64,000 nucleotides of DNA, taken from positions 930,001-994,000 of the forward strand of contig CAVTVQ010000007.1 of the NCBI GenBank assembly GCA_963738205.1, read 5' to 3'. This stretch comes from DATFQE01 sp963738205. GTDB taxonomy: Bacteria > Actinomycetota > Thermoleophilia > Gaiellales > Gaiellaceae. Every line of letters begins with the position of its first letter. Position 1 is the stretch's first letter. Under the pieces are notes generated by a model. The model saw nothing but the letters and a program-made list of their open reading frames with translations, was not told the origin of the DNA and did not search any database. A program made the translations under genes and the position numbers. Shown here piece after piece: positions 1 through 8,944 of this stretch.

Positions 1-30
1 CCCCAGCACTGCGTCTACCAAGGAGGGACC

Positions 31-1149
31 GTGAGGAACCATGGTCGTTCGGCGACCACCCTCGCAGCTATCGCGCTCATCGCTCTGATTGTCGGCGCCG
101 CGGGCTGCGGAGGCGACGACGACGAGTCGGCGTCCACGACGGAGTCCGTCGCCACCGAGACCGCGGGCGGCGGCACCAGCAACGAGACCGGCGCGATTCC
201 GGAGGGCTACTCGGGCGTCGAGGCGGACCTCCCGACCGAGTACGACGCCCCGGAGATGCAGTCGGGCACGAGCTGCAAGATCGGCTTCCAGAACCCGGTC
301 GCAGCCAACGAGTTCCTGGGCTTCGTCCAGAAGGCCGTGATCGCGAAGGCGAAGACGTACGGCTGCACGGTCGTCGCCCTCGACGACGCGCTCAATCCCG
401 ACAAGCAGGTCTCGAACATGCAGCAGCTGCTCGGGCAGAACGTGAACGCGATCATCTTCTACCCGCTCGATCCGAAGGCGACCGCGCCGGTGCTCCGCCA
501 GGCGAAGAGCAAGAACATCCCGGTGATCGCCATCGACGCGAGCTTCGGCGACACGAAGGCCGTCCCGTTGATCGCGACCCAGGTGTGGCAGGGCCGTGAC
601 ATCCAGGCCTACCTGCAGGCGAATGCGCTCTCCGACGAGAAGTCCGAGGCGAACGTGGGCCTGATCGGCATCGGGATCCCGGTGCCGGCGATCAAGTACC
701 TCACCGAGCGGCAGAAGCACTACGTCGAGGAGGAGGGCCTCACGGTCGTCGACACGCAGGACAATCCCTCCGACGACGTAACCGGAGGCGAGAAGGCGGG
801 CAACGCCCTCCTCCAGCGCAACAAGAACATCGACTCGGTCATCGGCTACAACGACCCGTCGGCGTTGGGCGCCGTCATTGCGGCCCGCGCGACCGGCAGG
901 GACATCACCGTTGTCGGCCTGAACGGCTCGAGCGACGGGATCGAGGGCGTCAAGACCGGCAAGCTGATCGCCACGGTGCAGGTCGACCCGATCGGCATCG
1001 GCTCCCAGACCGCCGTCGCCGCCTACAGCCTGATCACGAAGCAGAACACCCCGCTGCCGCCGATCGTGATCCGGCCGGGAGTGCTCGTGACTTCTGACAA
1101 CGTCAACGACCTCCCGAGCTGGCAGGCGCAGCTGGACGAGATCAAGTAG
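31..1149 (+). CDS. Sugar-type ABC transporter substrate-binding lipoprotein
   Basis: Extracytoplasmic solute receptor of a CUT2-type (ribose/autoinducer-like) ABC importer, 372 aa. Residues 1-25 form a signal peptide ending in a lipobox (VGAAGC), so Cys26 should be lipidated and the protein anchored outside the membrane. A Ser/Thr/Glu-rich linker precedes the Peripla_BP_4 fold, with two Rossmann-like lobes and the family's PLDPKATAPVL and YNDPSALGAV stretches. The GTG start is chosen because AAGGAGG sits 5 bases upstream and the nearby ATG is out of frame. It is first in a six-gene same-strand run with an ATPase, a permease, a creatininase and a HyuB/HyuA pair. The fold is clear but the ligand is not. 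The enzymes downstream suggest a cyclic amide, nucleoside-like or carbonyl compound rather than a plain sugar, which is inference. Confidence 0.9.
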   Translation: MRNHGRSATTLAAIALIALIVGAAGCGGDDDESASTTESVATETAGGGTSNETGAIPEGYSGVEADLPTEYDAPEMQSGTSCKIGFQNPVAANEFLGFVQKAVIAKAKTYGCTVVALDDALNPDKQVSNMQQLLGQNVNAIIFYPLDPKATAPVLRQAKSKNIPVIAIDASFGDTKAVPLIATQVWQGRDIQAYLQANALSDEKSEANVGLIGIGIPVPAIKYLTERQKHYVEEEGLTVVDTQDNPSDDVTGGEKAGNALLQRNKNIDSVIGYNDPSALGAVIAARATGRDITVVGLNGSSDGIEGVKTGKLIATVQVDPIGIGSQTAVAAYSLITKQNTPLPPIVIRPGVLVTSDNVNDLPSWQAQLDEIK

Positions 1150-1162
1150 CGCGCCGGGTCCA

Positions 1163-1190
1163 CGGTGGGGCGGCCCGCGCCGCCCCACCG
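1163..1190 (+). terminator. Intergenic hairpin (attenuator) in transporter operon
   Basis: A perfect inverted repeat with 11-bp GC-rich arms and a 6-base loop (CCCGCG) fills most of the 56-base gap between the receptor gene and the ATPase gene. There is no T-run after it. It is best read as a partial terminator or 3' mRNA stabiliser that lets the receptor be made in excess of the membrane components, a common arrangement in binding-protein operons. That role is inferred. Confidence 0.5.
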
Positions 1191-1205
1191 CCCGGTGGTT
1201 CGCCG

Positions 1206-2702
1206 ATGACCGAGGATCCGTTCCTGCAGGCAACGGCGCTGCACAAGCGCTACGGCGGCGTCCACGCCCTGCGCGGGGCGCAGATCGCCGTCTACCCCGG
1301 CGAGGTGCACGCGCTCGTCGGCGAGAACGGCTCCGGCAAGTCGACGCTGCTCAAGATCCTCTCGGGCCAGATCCGCGCCGACTCGGGCAGCGTGCTGCTC
1401 GGCGGCGAGCCGGCGGCGTTCCGCAACCCGACGGATGCGCTCCGGGGCGGCATCGCGACCGTCACGCAGGAGACGACGCTGGCGCCCGACCTCTCGATCA
1501 CCGAGAACGTCTTCCTCGGGCACCGCATGGTGCGGCGGGGGCCGCTGATCGACTGGCGCTCGACCCGCCGTCGGGCCCGTGACGCCGTGCGGCGGCTCGG
1601 GCTGGACGTCGACCCGTCGCTGCCGGTCCGGCGCCTGCGCCCCGACCAGCAGCAGATGGTCGAGATCGCCAGGGCGCTCTCGATCGACGCACGCGTCCTC
1701 GTCCTCGACGAGCCGACCAGCTCGCTCACCGACGACGAGGTGGCGTCGCTGTTCGCGCTCGTCCGCAAGCTCAGGGACGACGGGGTCGCGATCATCTTCG
1801 TCTCCCACCGCCTGCAGGAGATCTTCGGCCTGGCCGACCGGGTCACCGTGCTACGCGACGGCCGGACGGTCGGCGAGGCGCCGGCCGCGGAGCTCGACCG
1901 GGCCGCCCTCATCCACCTCATGGTCGGACGCGCGCTCGAGGAGATGGAGCCGCCGGCCGCCCAGGAGCGCAGTGGCCCGTCCGCGCTCCGGCTGCGCGGC
2001 TTGACGCTGCCGCGGGCGGTCGCCGGGATCGACCTCGACGTCGCTCCCGGCGAGATCGTCGGCCTCGCCGGGCTCGTGGGCGCCGGCCGCAGCGAGCTGC
2101 TCGAGACGGTATTCGGTCTCCACCGCCCGAGCGCCGGGACGGTCGAGGTGGAGGGCTCGCCTCGCTCGTTCCGTAGTCCGCGCGATGCGATCCGCGGTGG
2201 TGTCGCGTTCGTCCCCGCCGACCGCAAGGTCCAGGGCCTCGTTCACGAGATGAGCGTGCGTGAGAATCTCGTGATGGCGTCGACGTCGCGGCTCGCCCGG
2301 GTCCGGCGTCCGGCCGCGCGACGGGAGCTTCGGGTCGTCCGCGAGTCCTTCGAGAGCATGCGCATCCGCGCCGGGTCTCCCCGCGTCCCGGTCGCGACGC
2401 TCTCCGGCGGCAACCAGCAGAAGATCGTGCTGGCGAAATGGCTGGCGACCGAGCCTCGGGTGCTGATGCTCGACGAGCCCACCCGCGGGGTCGACGTCGG
2501 TGCGAAGGCCGAGATCTACCAGCTGCTCTTCGACGCGGCCGAGCGCGGCGTCGGCGTGCTCGTCTCCTCGTCGGAGAACCCGGAGCTGCTGACGCTCTGC
2601 GACCGGATCCTCGTCATGTTCCGCGGCCGGATCGCGGCCGAGCTCTCGCGCGACGAGGCGACCGAGCCCAGGATCGCGTACTTCGCAGGGGGCCATCGGT
2701 GA
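1206..2702 (+). CDS. CUT2-type ABC transporter ATP-binding protein (RbsA/MglA-like)
   Basis: Tandem-domain ATPase (498 aa, the usual RbsA length) that powers the importer encoded around it. The N-terminal domain has a full Walker A (GENGSGKST, residues 39-47), a Walker B (VLVLDEPTSSLT) and a signature degenerated to LRPDQQQ. The C-terminal domain has the degenerate P-loop typical of the family (GLVGAGRSELL), a canonical LSGGNQQK signature near residue 399 and MLDEPTRGVD. This asymmetry is a hallmark of CUT2 ATPases. The ATG start has no strong Shine-Dalgarno sequence. The stop overlaps the GTG start of the permease (GTGA), implying translational coupling. Confidence 0.92.
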   Translation: MTEDPFLQATALHKRYGGVHALRGAQIAVYPGEVHALVGENGSGKSTLLKILSGQIRADSGSVLLGGEPAAFRNPTDALRGGIATVTQETTLAPDLSITENVFLGHRMVRRGPLIDWRSTRRRARDAVRRLGLDVDPSLPVRRLRPDQQQMVEIARALSIDARVLVLDEPTSSLTDDEVASLFALVRKLRDDGVAIIFVSHRLQEIFGLADRVTVLRDGRTVGEAPAAELDRAALIHLMVGRALEEMEPPAAQERSGPSALRLRGLTLPRAVAGIDLDVAPGEIVGLAGLVGAGRSELLETVFGLHRPSAGTVEVEGSPRSFRSPRDAIRGGVAFVPADRKVQGLVHEMSVRENLVMASTSRLARVRRPAARRELRVVRESFESMRIRAGSPRVPVATLSGGNQQKIVLAKWLATEPRVLMLDEPTRGVDVGAKAEIYQLLFDAAERGVGVLVSSSENPELLTLCDRILVMFRGRIAAELSRDEATEPRIAYFAGGHR

Positions 2703-3778
2703 GCGCGGACGCGACCGTGGGCGATTCCACGCGGCATACCCTGGGACGAGGAGCGGCAGCCGCGTGGTCGGCGGCGAACCGCTACGCGGTCGTCCTCCTG
2801 CTGCTGATCGGCATCTTCTGCTTCTTCTCGCTGACGCAGCCCGACTTCTTCTCGCGGGCGAACATCGAGAACCTGCTGACCGGCAGCTCGATCCTGTTCG
2901 TCGTGTCGATCGGGATGACCTTCGTCGTCCTCACGGGCGGGATCGACCTCTCGGTCGGCTCGCTGCTCGCGCTCTCCGGGATCATCCTCTCGAAGCTGTT
3001 CAACGACGTCGGCCTGCCCGCCCCGCTGGCGGTGTTGCTGACGTGCCTGGCCGCGGCGCTGATCGGCGGGGCCGTCAACGGCGTGCTGATCGGCCGGCTC
3101 GGGCTCTCGTTCTTCGTCGTCACGCTCGGGACGCTCTCGATCTATCGCGGCCTCGTGAACATCTGGTCGAACACGGAGACGACCTACATCTCCTCGAGCT
3201 TCATCGACGGGATCGCCTTCTCGAAGCTGCTCGGAATCGCCTATCCGATCTGGATCATGCTCGCGACCTATGGTGTCGCGCTCGTGGTCTTACGCTGGAC
3301 CTACTTCGGCAGGGACGTCTACGCCGTCGGCGGCAACATCACCGCCGCCCGCCTCTCCGGCATCAACGTCGCCCGCACGCTGATCACCGTCTACGCGATC
3401 GTCGGCCTCTGCGCCGGAATCGGCGGCGTGATCCAGGCGGCGCGGCTCGGGGCGGCGAGCCCGCTGGTCGGCGAGGCCACGCCGCTCGACGCGGCCGCGG
3501 CCGTCCTGCTCGGCGGCACGAGCTTCCTGGGCGGCGTCGGCGGCGTCACCGGGACGGCCGTCGGCGTCCTCTTCATCGGGACGCTGCAGAACGGACTGTC
3601 GATCTCGGGCGTCTCCAGCTTCTGGCAGCAGGTCGTCACCGGCGTGATCCTGATCCTGGCGATCTCGATCGACCTGCTCCAGCAGCAGGGGCCCGGCGGC
3701 CCGCTGCGCCGACTGAGAGGCTTCGGTCACGGCCCGACGTCGACGTCGGAGCCGACGGTCGAGGAGGGCAAACCGTGA
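2699..3778 (+). CDS. CUT2-type ABC transporter permease (RbsC-like)
   Basis: Inner-membrane permease of the importer, 359 aa, with about eight to ten hydrophobic segments after a short cytoplasmic tail. It carries the family stretch GMTFVVLTGGIDLSVGS near residue 78 and the GGTSFLGGVGG loop in the C-terminal half. The reading frame is open far upstream; the GTG at 2699 is chosen because it overlaps the ATPase stop as GTGA and gives a normal length. Only one permease gene is present, so it presumably works as a homodimer. Its stop overlaps the creatininase start in the same way, tying transport to catabolism. Confidence 0.9.
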   Translation: MSADATVGDSTRHTLGRGAAAAWSAANRYAVVLLLLIGIFCFFSLTQPDFFSRANIENLLTGSSILFVVSIGMTFVVLTGGIDLSVGSLLALSGIILSKLFNDVGLPAPLAVLLTCLAAALIGGAVNGVLIGRLGLSFFVVTLGTLSIYRGLVNIWSNTETTYISSSFIDGIAFSKLLGIAYPIWIMLATYGVALVVLRWTYFGRDVYAVGGNITAARLSGINVARTLITVYAIVGLCAGIGGVIQAARLGAASPLVGEATPLDAAAAVLLGGTSFLGGVGGVTGTAVGVLFIGTLQNGLSISGVSSFWQQVVTGVILILAISIDLLQQQGPGGPLRRLRGFGHGPTSTSEPTVEEGKP

Positions 3779-4578
3779 CCGCGTCGCCGTACTTCGCCGA
3801 CCTGACGTCCACGCGGGTCCAGGAGATCCTCGACTCGCCGAGGACGCCCGTCCTGTTGTGGCCGGTCGGGTCGACGGAGCCACACGGCCCGCACTCGCCG
3901 CTCGCGACCGACCCGATCATCTCGATCGGGATCGCCGAGCGGGTCGCGGAGCGCCTGGCGGACGACCCCGAGCTCGCGGTGCTGATCCTGCCGACGCTGT
4001 CGTACGCCGTCACGCGCTACAGCGCGGGGTTCGCAGGCGCGATCCACGTGAGCGAGGACACCCTGAAGGCGATGGTCGTGGACGTCTGCGTGTCGCTCGC
4101 CGGCCAGGGCTTCCCGCACGTCGTCCTCGTCAACAACCACTTCGAGCCCGAGCACGTCCAGACGCTCCACCGCGCCCTCGACGAGCTCGACGAGCGGGGC
4201 ATCCGGGCCGGCTACCTCGACCTGACGCGCCGCGAGCGCGCGCAGCGGCTGACCGACGAGTTCAAGCTCGGCGAGTGCCATGCGGGCCGCTACGAGACCT
4301 CGCTCGTGCTCGCTCAGACCCCTGAGCTCGTCGACACCGACGCGATGGCCAAGCTTCCGTACGTCGGCGTGAGCCTGCCGAAGGTGATCGCCGACGGCAT
4401 AAAGGACTTCCGCGAGATGGGCCTCGTGGAGGCCTACTGCGGCGCGCCTGCCGAGGCGACCGTGGCGGAGGGCGAGGCGACGTACGACACGCTTGCGGAG
4501 ATGACGATCGAGCTGATCCGCGCGCTCGTGGCCGGCACGGGCGGACGCGATCGATCGGGCCTGTTCGGGCGTGTGTGA
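3775..4578 (+). CDS. Creatininase-family amidohydrolase
   Basis: Metal-dependent amidohydrolase of the creatinine amidohydrolase superfamily, 267 aa, near the family norm of about 250. Ligand motifs are present: PVGSTEPHGPH followed by LATD near residue 40, NNHFEPEH near residue 125 (where many members have a glycine-rich NGHGGN) and ECHAGRYETS near residue 168. Creatininases open the creatinine ring; other members act on formamides in riboflavin/F420 or mycofactocin pathways, so substrate cannot be read from the fold. GAGGAGG lies upstream and the GTG overlaps the permease stop. The position between an importer and a HyuB/HyuA pair supports a role in opening or trimming an imported cyclic amide. 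Confidence 0.85.
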   Translation: MTASPYFADLTSTRVQEILDSPRTPVLLWPVGSTEPHGPHSPLATDPIISIGIAERVAERLADDPELAVLILPTLSYAVTRYSAGFAGAIHVSEDTLKAMVVDVCVSLAGQGFPHVVLVNNHFEPEHVQTLHRALDELDERGIRAGYLDLTRRERAQRLTDEFKLGECHAGRYETSLVLAQTPELVDTDAMAKLPYVGVSLPKVIADGIKDFREMGLVEAYCGAPAEATVAEGEATYDTLAEMTIELIRALVAGTGGRDRSGLFGRV

Positions 4579-4605
4579 AGCAGCCGTAGAGAGAGGATGA
4601 GGCCG

Positions 4606-6744
4606 ATGGCTTCAGCGACCACCGTGGATCCCGTCACCTTCGAGATCATCCGTCACAAGCTCTACAGCGTGATGGATGAGGCGATCATCGCGCTCGAGAA
4701 CGTCTCGGGCTCGCCGATCACGAACGAAGGCCACGACCTGATGGCCTCGCTCTACAAGGCCGACGGTGGTCTGATGGTCGGCGGCGTCGGCTTCCTCCAC
4801 CACCTGACGAGCGCAGCGCAGGCGGTGAAGCACATCCTGGCCACCTACGCCGACGACCCGGGAATCAACGAGGACGACGTCTACTTCCTCAACGACTCCT
4901 ACACCGCCGCGCTCCACCCGCCCGACGTCTACCTGATCTCGCCGATCTACTTCGAGGGGCGCCTGACTGGCTTCGCCGCGAACTTCGTCCACGTCACCGA
5001 CATCGGGGCGATCGACCCAGGCGGCTTCTCGCCGAGCGCGCGCGACAACTACCAGGAGGGCTTCCAGTCGAAGGGGCTGAAGCTCGTCGAGGGCGGGCGC
5101 ATGCGGCGGGACGTGCTCGACACGTTCCTGAACATGGTGCGCGACCCGGGCATGACGCAGCTCGACCTCAAGTCACAGCTCGCCGCGAACCACGTCGCGA
5201 AGCAGCGGATGCTCGAGCTGTATGCGGACTACGGCGCGGACGTCGTGGAGACCGTCTCCGAGGAGCTCATCGGCCAGTCCGAGCAGCTCGTGCGGAGCCG
5301 GCTCTCGGAGCTCCCCGACGGCGAGTGGCGCGCGCGCGAGTACATCGACATGCCGGGCGCGAATGCGACGGTCGAGCTGACGGCGACCAAGGACGGGGAC
5401 ACGCTCACCTACGACTTCACCGGCTCGAGCCCTCAGGCCGAGCTGGGCGTGAACTGCTCGTACTGGGCGACGTGGGGCGGCCTGTTCGCGCCGATCTTCC
5501 CCTTGCTCGCCTGGGACGTGACCTGGAACGAGGGCGTCACGCGGCCGATCAAGCTGATCGCGCCCGAGGGGACGATCGTCAACTGCGTGCGCCCGGCGCC
5601 GATCTCGATTGCCACGGTGGGGACGATCCAGATCGTCAACAACCTCTCGACGCTGGTGCTCTCGAAGCTGTTCGGCGCGAGCGAGCGGCACGCGAGCCGC
5701 GCCACCGCGGTGTGGCACGGCAGCCACGCGCACGTCGAGACGCACGGGTTCACCGAGGACGGGGAGTTCTTCGTGGCTCCGCTCACCGACACGTTCTGCG
5801 GCGCCGCCGGCGCGCGCGCGTTCGCGGACGGCGTCGACATGGGCGGCGAGATCCCGAACATCGTCTCGCGCTGGGCCAACGTCGAGAGCCAGGAGCTGAA
5901 CACCCCGATCCGCTACCTCTTCCGCCGGGCGGTGCCCGACTCCGGCGGCCCGGGGAAGTACCGCGGCGGCGTCTGCCACGAGTACGCCTTCAGCCCGAAC
6001 GGTACGCGTGGGCCGATGGGGCTCGTCCTGTTCGGCAAGGGCACGCGCGCGCCCATGAGCCTCGGCATCTTCGGCGGCTACCCCGGCTGCAACGTCGGCT
6101 ACACCACCTTCCGCAGGGGCAACGTCGACGAGCTGCCCGACCGGCTGGAGGCGCTGCGGGGCGAGGAGCAGGTGGAGCAGTCCTGGGGCCACGTCGAGCT
6201 CGACGAGGGCGACATCCAGTACGTTCGCTTCATGGGCGGCGGCGGCTACGGCGACCCGCTCGACCGCGACCCGGAGCTCGTGCTGAGGGACGTGCTCGCC
6301 GGGCTCGTCACCGAGGGCCCGGCGCGGGACATCTACGGCGTCGTCCTCGATGGCGGGGCCCTGAACGTCGAGGCGACCGGGGCGAGGCGGCTCGAGCTCC
6401 GATCGGAACGCCTCGGCAGGCAGGTGACCGCGGTCGAGCGCGCCGACGTCCCGCGCACCGGGATGCGGCTGTCCGAGTACCTGCAGCGGACCGCGGACGG
6501 CGCGACACAGTGCACCTGGTGCGGCATGGAGCTCGCCCCGGCGGACGCCGACTGGAAAGACCATGTCGTTCTGCGCCGGCTCCCGGTGGAGCGCGCCGGC
6601 CCGCACCGCATCGCAGCCGGCGAGTTCTTCCTGATCGAGGCGTGCTGCCCCGGCTGCGCCACGCTGCTCGACACCGAGCTCGCCGCGGGCGACGACCCAC
6701 ATCGGCACGACCGCGTCCACCGCTGGCCGGAGGTCGATGCCTGA
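4606..6744 (+). CDS. HyuB / acetone carboxylase-alpha family protein with C-terminal zinc module
   Basis: Large subunit of the hydantoinase B/oxoprolinase family, 712 aa from the chosen ATG. An in-frame ATG lies 9 bases earlier, but GAGAGG would touch it, whereas it is 9 bases from the second ATG. Family members with HyuA act in ATP-dependent 5-oxoproline or N-methylhydantoin hydrolysis, or in acetone/acetophenone carboxylation. The main domain holds the expected DPVTFEIIRHKL start and FMGGGGYGDP near residue 545. The last 80 residues are extra for HyuB: two cysteine pairs (CTWC near 636, CPGC near 681) around a stretch that resembles the acetone carboxylase gamma subunit. The stop overlaps the HyuA start by one base (TGATG). 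Confidence 0.88.
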   Translation: MASATTVDPVTFEIIRHKLYSVMDEAIIALENVSGSPITNEGHDLMASLYKADGGLMVGGVGFLHHLTSAAQAVKHILATYADDPGINEDDVYFLNDSYTAALHPPDVYLISPIYFEGRLTGFAANFVHVTDIGAIDPGGFSPSARDNYQEGFQSKGLKLVEGGRMRRDVLDTFLNMVRDPGMTQLDLKSQLAANHVAKQRMLELYADYGADVVETVSEELIGQSEQLVRSRLSELPDGEWRAREYIDMPGANATVELTATKDGDTLTYDFTGSSPQAELGVNCSYWATWGGLFAPIFPLLAWDVTWNEGVTRPIKLIAPEGTIVNCVRPAPISIATVGTIQIVNNLSTLVLSKLFGASERHASRATAVWHGSHAHVETHGFTEDGEFFVAPLTDTFCGAAGARAFADGVDMGGEIPNIVSRWANVESQELNTPIRYLFRRAVPDSGGPGKYRGGVCHEYAFSPNGTRGPMGLVLFGKGTRAPMSLGIFGGYPGCNVGYTTFRRGNVDELPDRLEALRGEEQVEQSWGHVELDEGDIQYVRFMGGGGYGDPLDRDPELVLRDVLAGLVTEGPARDIYGVVLDGGALNVEATGARRLELRSERLGRQVTAVERADVPRTGMRLSEYLQRTADGATQCTWCGMELAPADADWKDHVVLRRLPVERAGPHRIAAGEFFLIEACCPGCATLLDTELAAGDDPHRHDRVHRWPEVDA

Positions 6745-8843
6745 TGGAGTACGTGGTCGGCATCGACATCGGCGGGACGTGCACGGATTGCGTCGTCGTC
6801 GACGGCGACGGGAACGTCACGCTGGGGAAGGCCTTCTCGACGCCGCCGGACTTCTCGGCCGGGATCCTCGACTCGCTCGGCATCGCGGCGCAGCAGCTCG
6901 GCACGGAGGCCGGCGAGCTGCTCGCGGGCACACGCCTCTTCCTGCACTCGTCGACGGTCGCCGAGAACGCAGTCGTCGACGACACGCTCGCGCGCGCGGG
7001 GGTGATCACGACCCGCGGCTTCGAGGACACCCTGTTCGCGATGCGAGGGGGCTACGGCCGCTGGTCGGGGCTGACCGAGGACGAGAAGCGGAACCCGATC
7101 GACACGGACAAGCCGCCGCCGATCGTCCCGCGCTCGCTCGTGGTCGGGATCGCCGAGCGGACGGACGCGAGCGGCGACGTGAAAGCGTCTGCCAGCGACG
7201 AGGACATCGCCGTGGCAGTGCAGACCCTCGTCGACGAAGGAGTGGACGCGATCGGCGTCAGCACGCTGTGGTCGTTCGCGAACCCCGCGACCGAGCGCCA
7301 GGTCGCCGAGGTCGTGAAGCGGATCGCGCCCGATGCCTTCCTCACGCTCTCGCACGAGATCGCGCCGGTCGTGGGCGAGTACGAGCGCACGTCGACGGCC
7401 GCACTGAACGCGCGCCTGGGGCCGGTCGTGCACGGCTACCTCGACAACCTGCGCGCGAAGCTGGCCCAGCAGGGCTTCTCCGGCCAGCTGCTGGTGGCGC
7501 AGGCCTACGGAGGGCTCTTGCCCGTGGTCGAGGCGGCCGCCCGGCCGGTGGGGATGATCGAGTCGGGCCCCGTCAGCGGTCTTGTCGGCTCGCAGAGCCT
7601 CGGCGAGCAGCTCGGCCTGCGAAACATCATCGCGGCGGACATGGGCGGGACGACCTTCAAGGTCGGAACCGTGCGCGAAGGGCTGATCGAGTACCAGCGC
7701 GAGTCGATGGTCCTGCGCTACCACTACGCGCTTCCCAAGCTGGATGTCGTCTCGCTCGGCCTAGCGGGCGGCAGCATCATCTCGATCGACGAGCGAACGG
7801 GCACGCCGCGCATCGGCCCGAGAAGCGCGGGCTCGTATCCGGGGCCGGTCTGTTACGCACACGGTGGCACCGAGCCGACGATCACCGACATCGACGCGAT
7901 CCTGGGCTACCTCAATCCCAGCTACTTCCTCGGCGGCCGCACCGAGCTCGACATCCCGAAGGCGCGGGCGGCCTTCGACGCAAGGGTCGCCGAGCCGCTC
8001 GGCCTCGGCGTCGACGACGCGGCGGCCGCGATGTACCGGCTCGCGAACAGCCTCTTCTACGACCTCGTGCACAAGACGACGGTGCAGCGTGGGCTCGACC
8101 CGCGCCGCTTCGCGCTCTTCTCGTTCGGGGGCACGGCCGGCATGCACGTCGGCGCCTACGCGGAGCAGCTCGGGGTGTCGAGCGTGGTGATCCCCCACTC
8201 GGCGTCCGTGCACGGCGCCTTCGGCCTCGTCACCTCGGACATCGCGCACGAGGACCAGATCACGCGTCCGCTGCGGGCGCCCTTCGACCTGGAGGCGATC
8301 GCGGAGATCTACGGGCGGCTCGAGGACCGGATCGTGCGCCAACTCGAGGCAGAGGGGTTCGAGCGCAGCCAGATGCGGCTCCACCGCGCGGTCGACATGC
8401 GCTACCGCCGTCAGGTGCACATCGTCACGTCGCCCTTCGTCGGCGGAGAGGTCGGCCAGGACTCGCTCGAGCAGACGATCGACCTGTTCGAGCGGCTCTA
8501 CGAGGAGAAGTACGGGCCGCAGTCGGCGTATCGCGAGGCGGGGATCGAGCTCGTCAGCTTCCGCGTCCGTGGGGTCGGCGTCGTCGGCAAGCGGGAGTTC
8601 CGCGTCGAGGCGGTTGGCGACGAGGATCCCTCGGACGCCCTCGTCGAGCGCGTCGAGGCGTGGGTCGACAAGGCGCACGAGCTCCAGGAGGTACCCGGCT
8701 ACGACTTCGAGCGCCTGCGCCCGGGCAACGCCGTTCCCGGCCCCGCGATCGTGTGGACGCCGATCACGACGCTCGTGATCCCGCCCGGCCAGACCGCTCG
8801 CCTGGACGGCCAGCGCAACCTCGTTCTCTCGGTCGACGGCTGA
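6744..8843 (+). CDS. HyuA / acetone carboxylase-beta family ATPase subunit
   Basis: Partner of HyuB, 699 aa, about the usual length. The N terminus has the actin-like phosphate loop GIDIGGTCTDCVVVD, and the central domain a second one, ADMGGTTFKVG, near residue 300, as expected for the ASKHA-fold ATPase that phosphorylates the substrate or bicarbonate. A C-terminal beta-rich domain follows. The chosen ATG overlaps the HyuB stop as TGATG, so the two subunits are probably made in equal amounts. No further catabolic gene follows on the same strand. Whether the complex is a hydrolase or a carboxylase cannot be settled from this subunit; the gamma-like tail on HyuB tilts toward a carboxylase. Confidence 0.88.
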   Translation: MEYVVGIDIGGTCTDCVVVDGDGNVTLGKAFSTPPDFSAGILDSLGIAAQQLGTEAGELLAGTRLFLHSSTVAENAVVDDTLARAGVITTRGFEDTLFAMRGGYGRWSGLTEDEKRNPIDTDKPPPIVPRSLVVGIAERTDASGDVKASASDEDIAVAVQTLVDEGVDAIGVSTLWSFANPATERQVAEVVKRIAPDAFLTLSHEIAPVVGEYERTSTAALNARLGPVVHGYLDNLRAKLAQQGFSGQLLVAQAYGGLLPVVEAAARPVGMIESGPVSGLVGSQSLGEQLGLRNIIAADMGGTTFKVGTVREGLIEYQRESMVLRYHYALPKLDVVSLGLAGGSIISIDERTGTPRIGPRSAGSYPGPVCYAHGGTEPTITDIDAILGYLNPSYFLGGRTELDIPKARAAFDARVAEPLGLGVDDAAAAMYRLANSLFYDLVHKTTVQRGLDPRRFALFSFGGTAGMHVGAYAEQLGVSSVVIPHSASVHGAFGLVTSDIAHEDQITRPLRAPFDLEAIAEIYGRLEDRIVRQLEAEGFERSQMRLHRAVDMRYRRQVHIVTSPFVGGEVGQDSLEQTIDLFERLYEEKYGPQSAYREAGIELVSFRVRGVGVVGKREFRVEAVGDEDPSDALVERVEAWVDKAHELQEVPGYDFERLRPGNAVPGPAIVWTPITTLVIPPGQTARLDGQRNLVLSVDG

Positions 8844-8944
8844 GCAGCCCGCACAAACTTCTTACATCTCGCGCGCAAGTTACGAGCTGAGTCGGGTCTA
8901 CCTCGGTGGAACCCGAAATCGCTCAGTCTGGAGGTTCGACCGAT

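Noticed and set aside
5173..6720. A 515-codon minus-strand open frame opposite HyuB
   Set aside because: Shadow of the HyuB gene; composition is dominated by Arg, Ala, Val and Glu without a fold.
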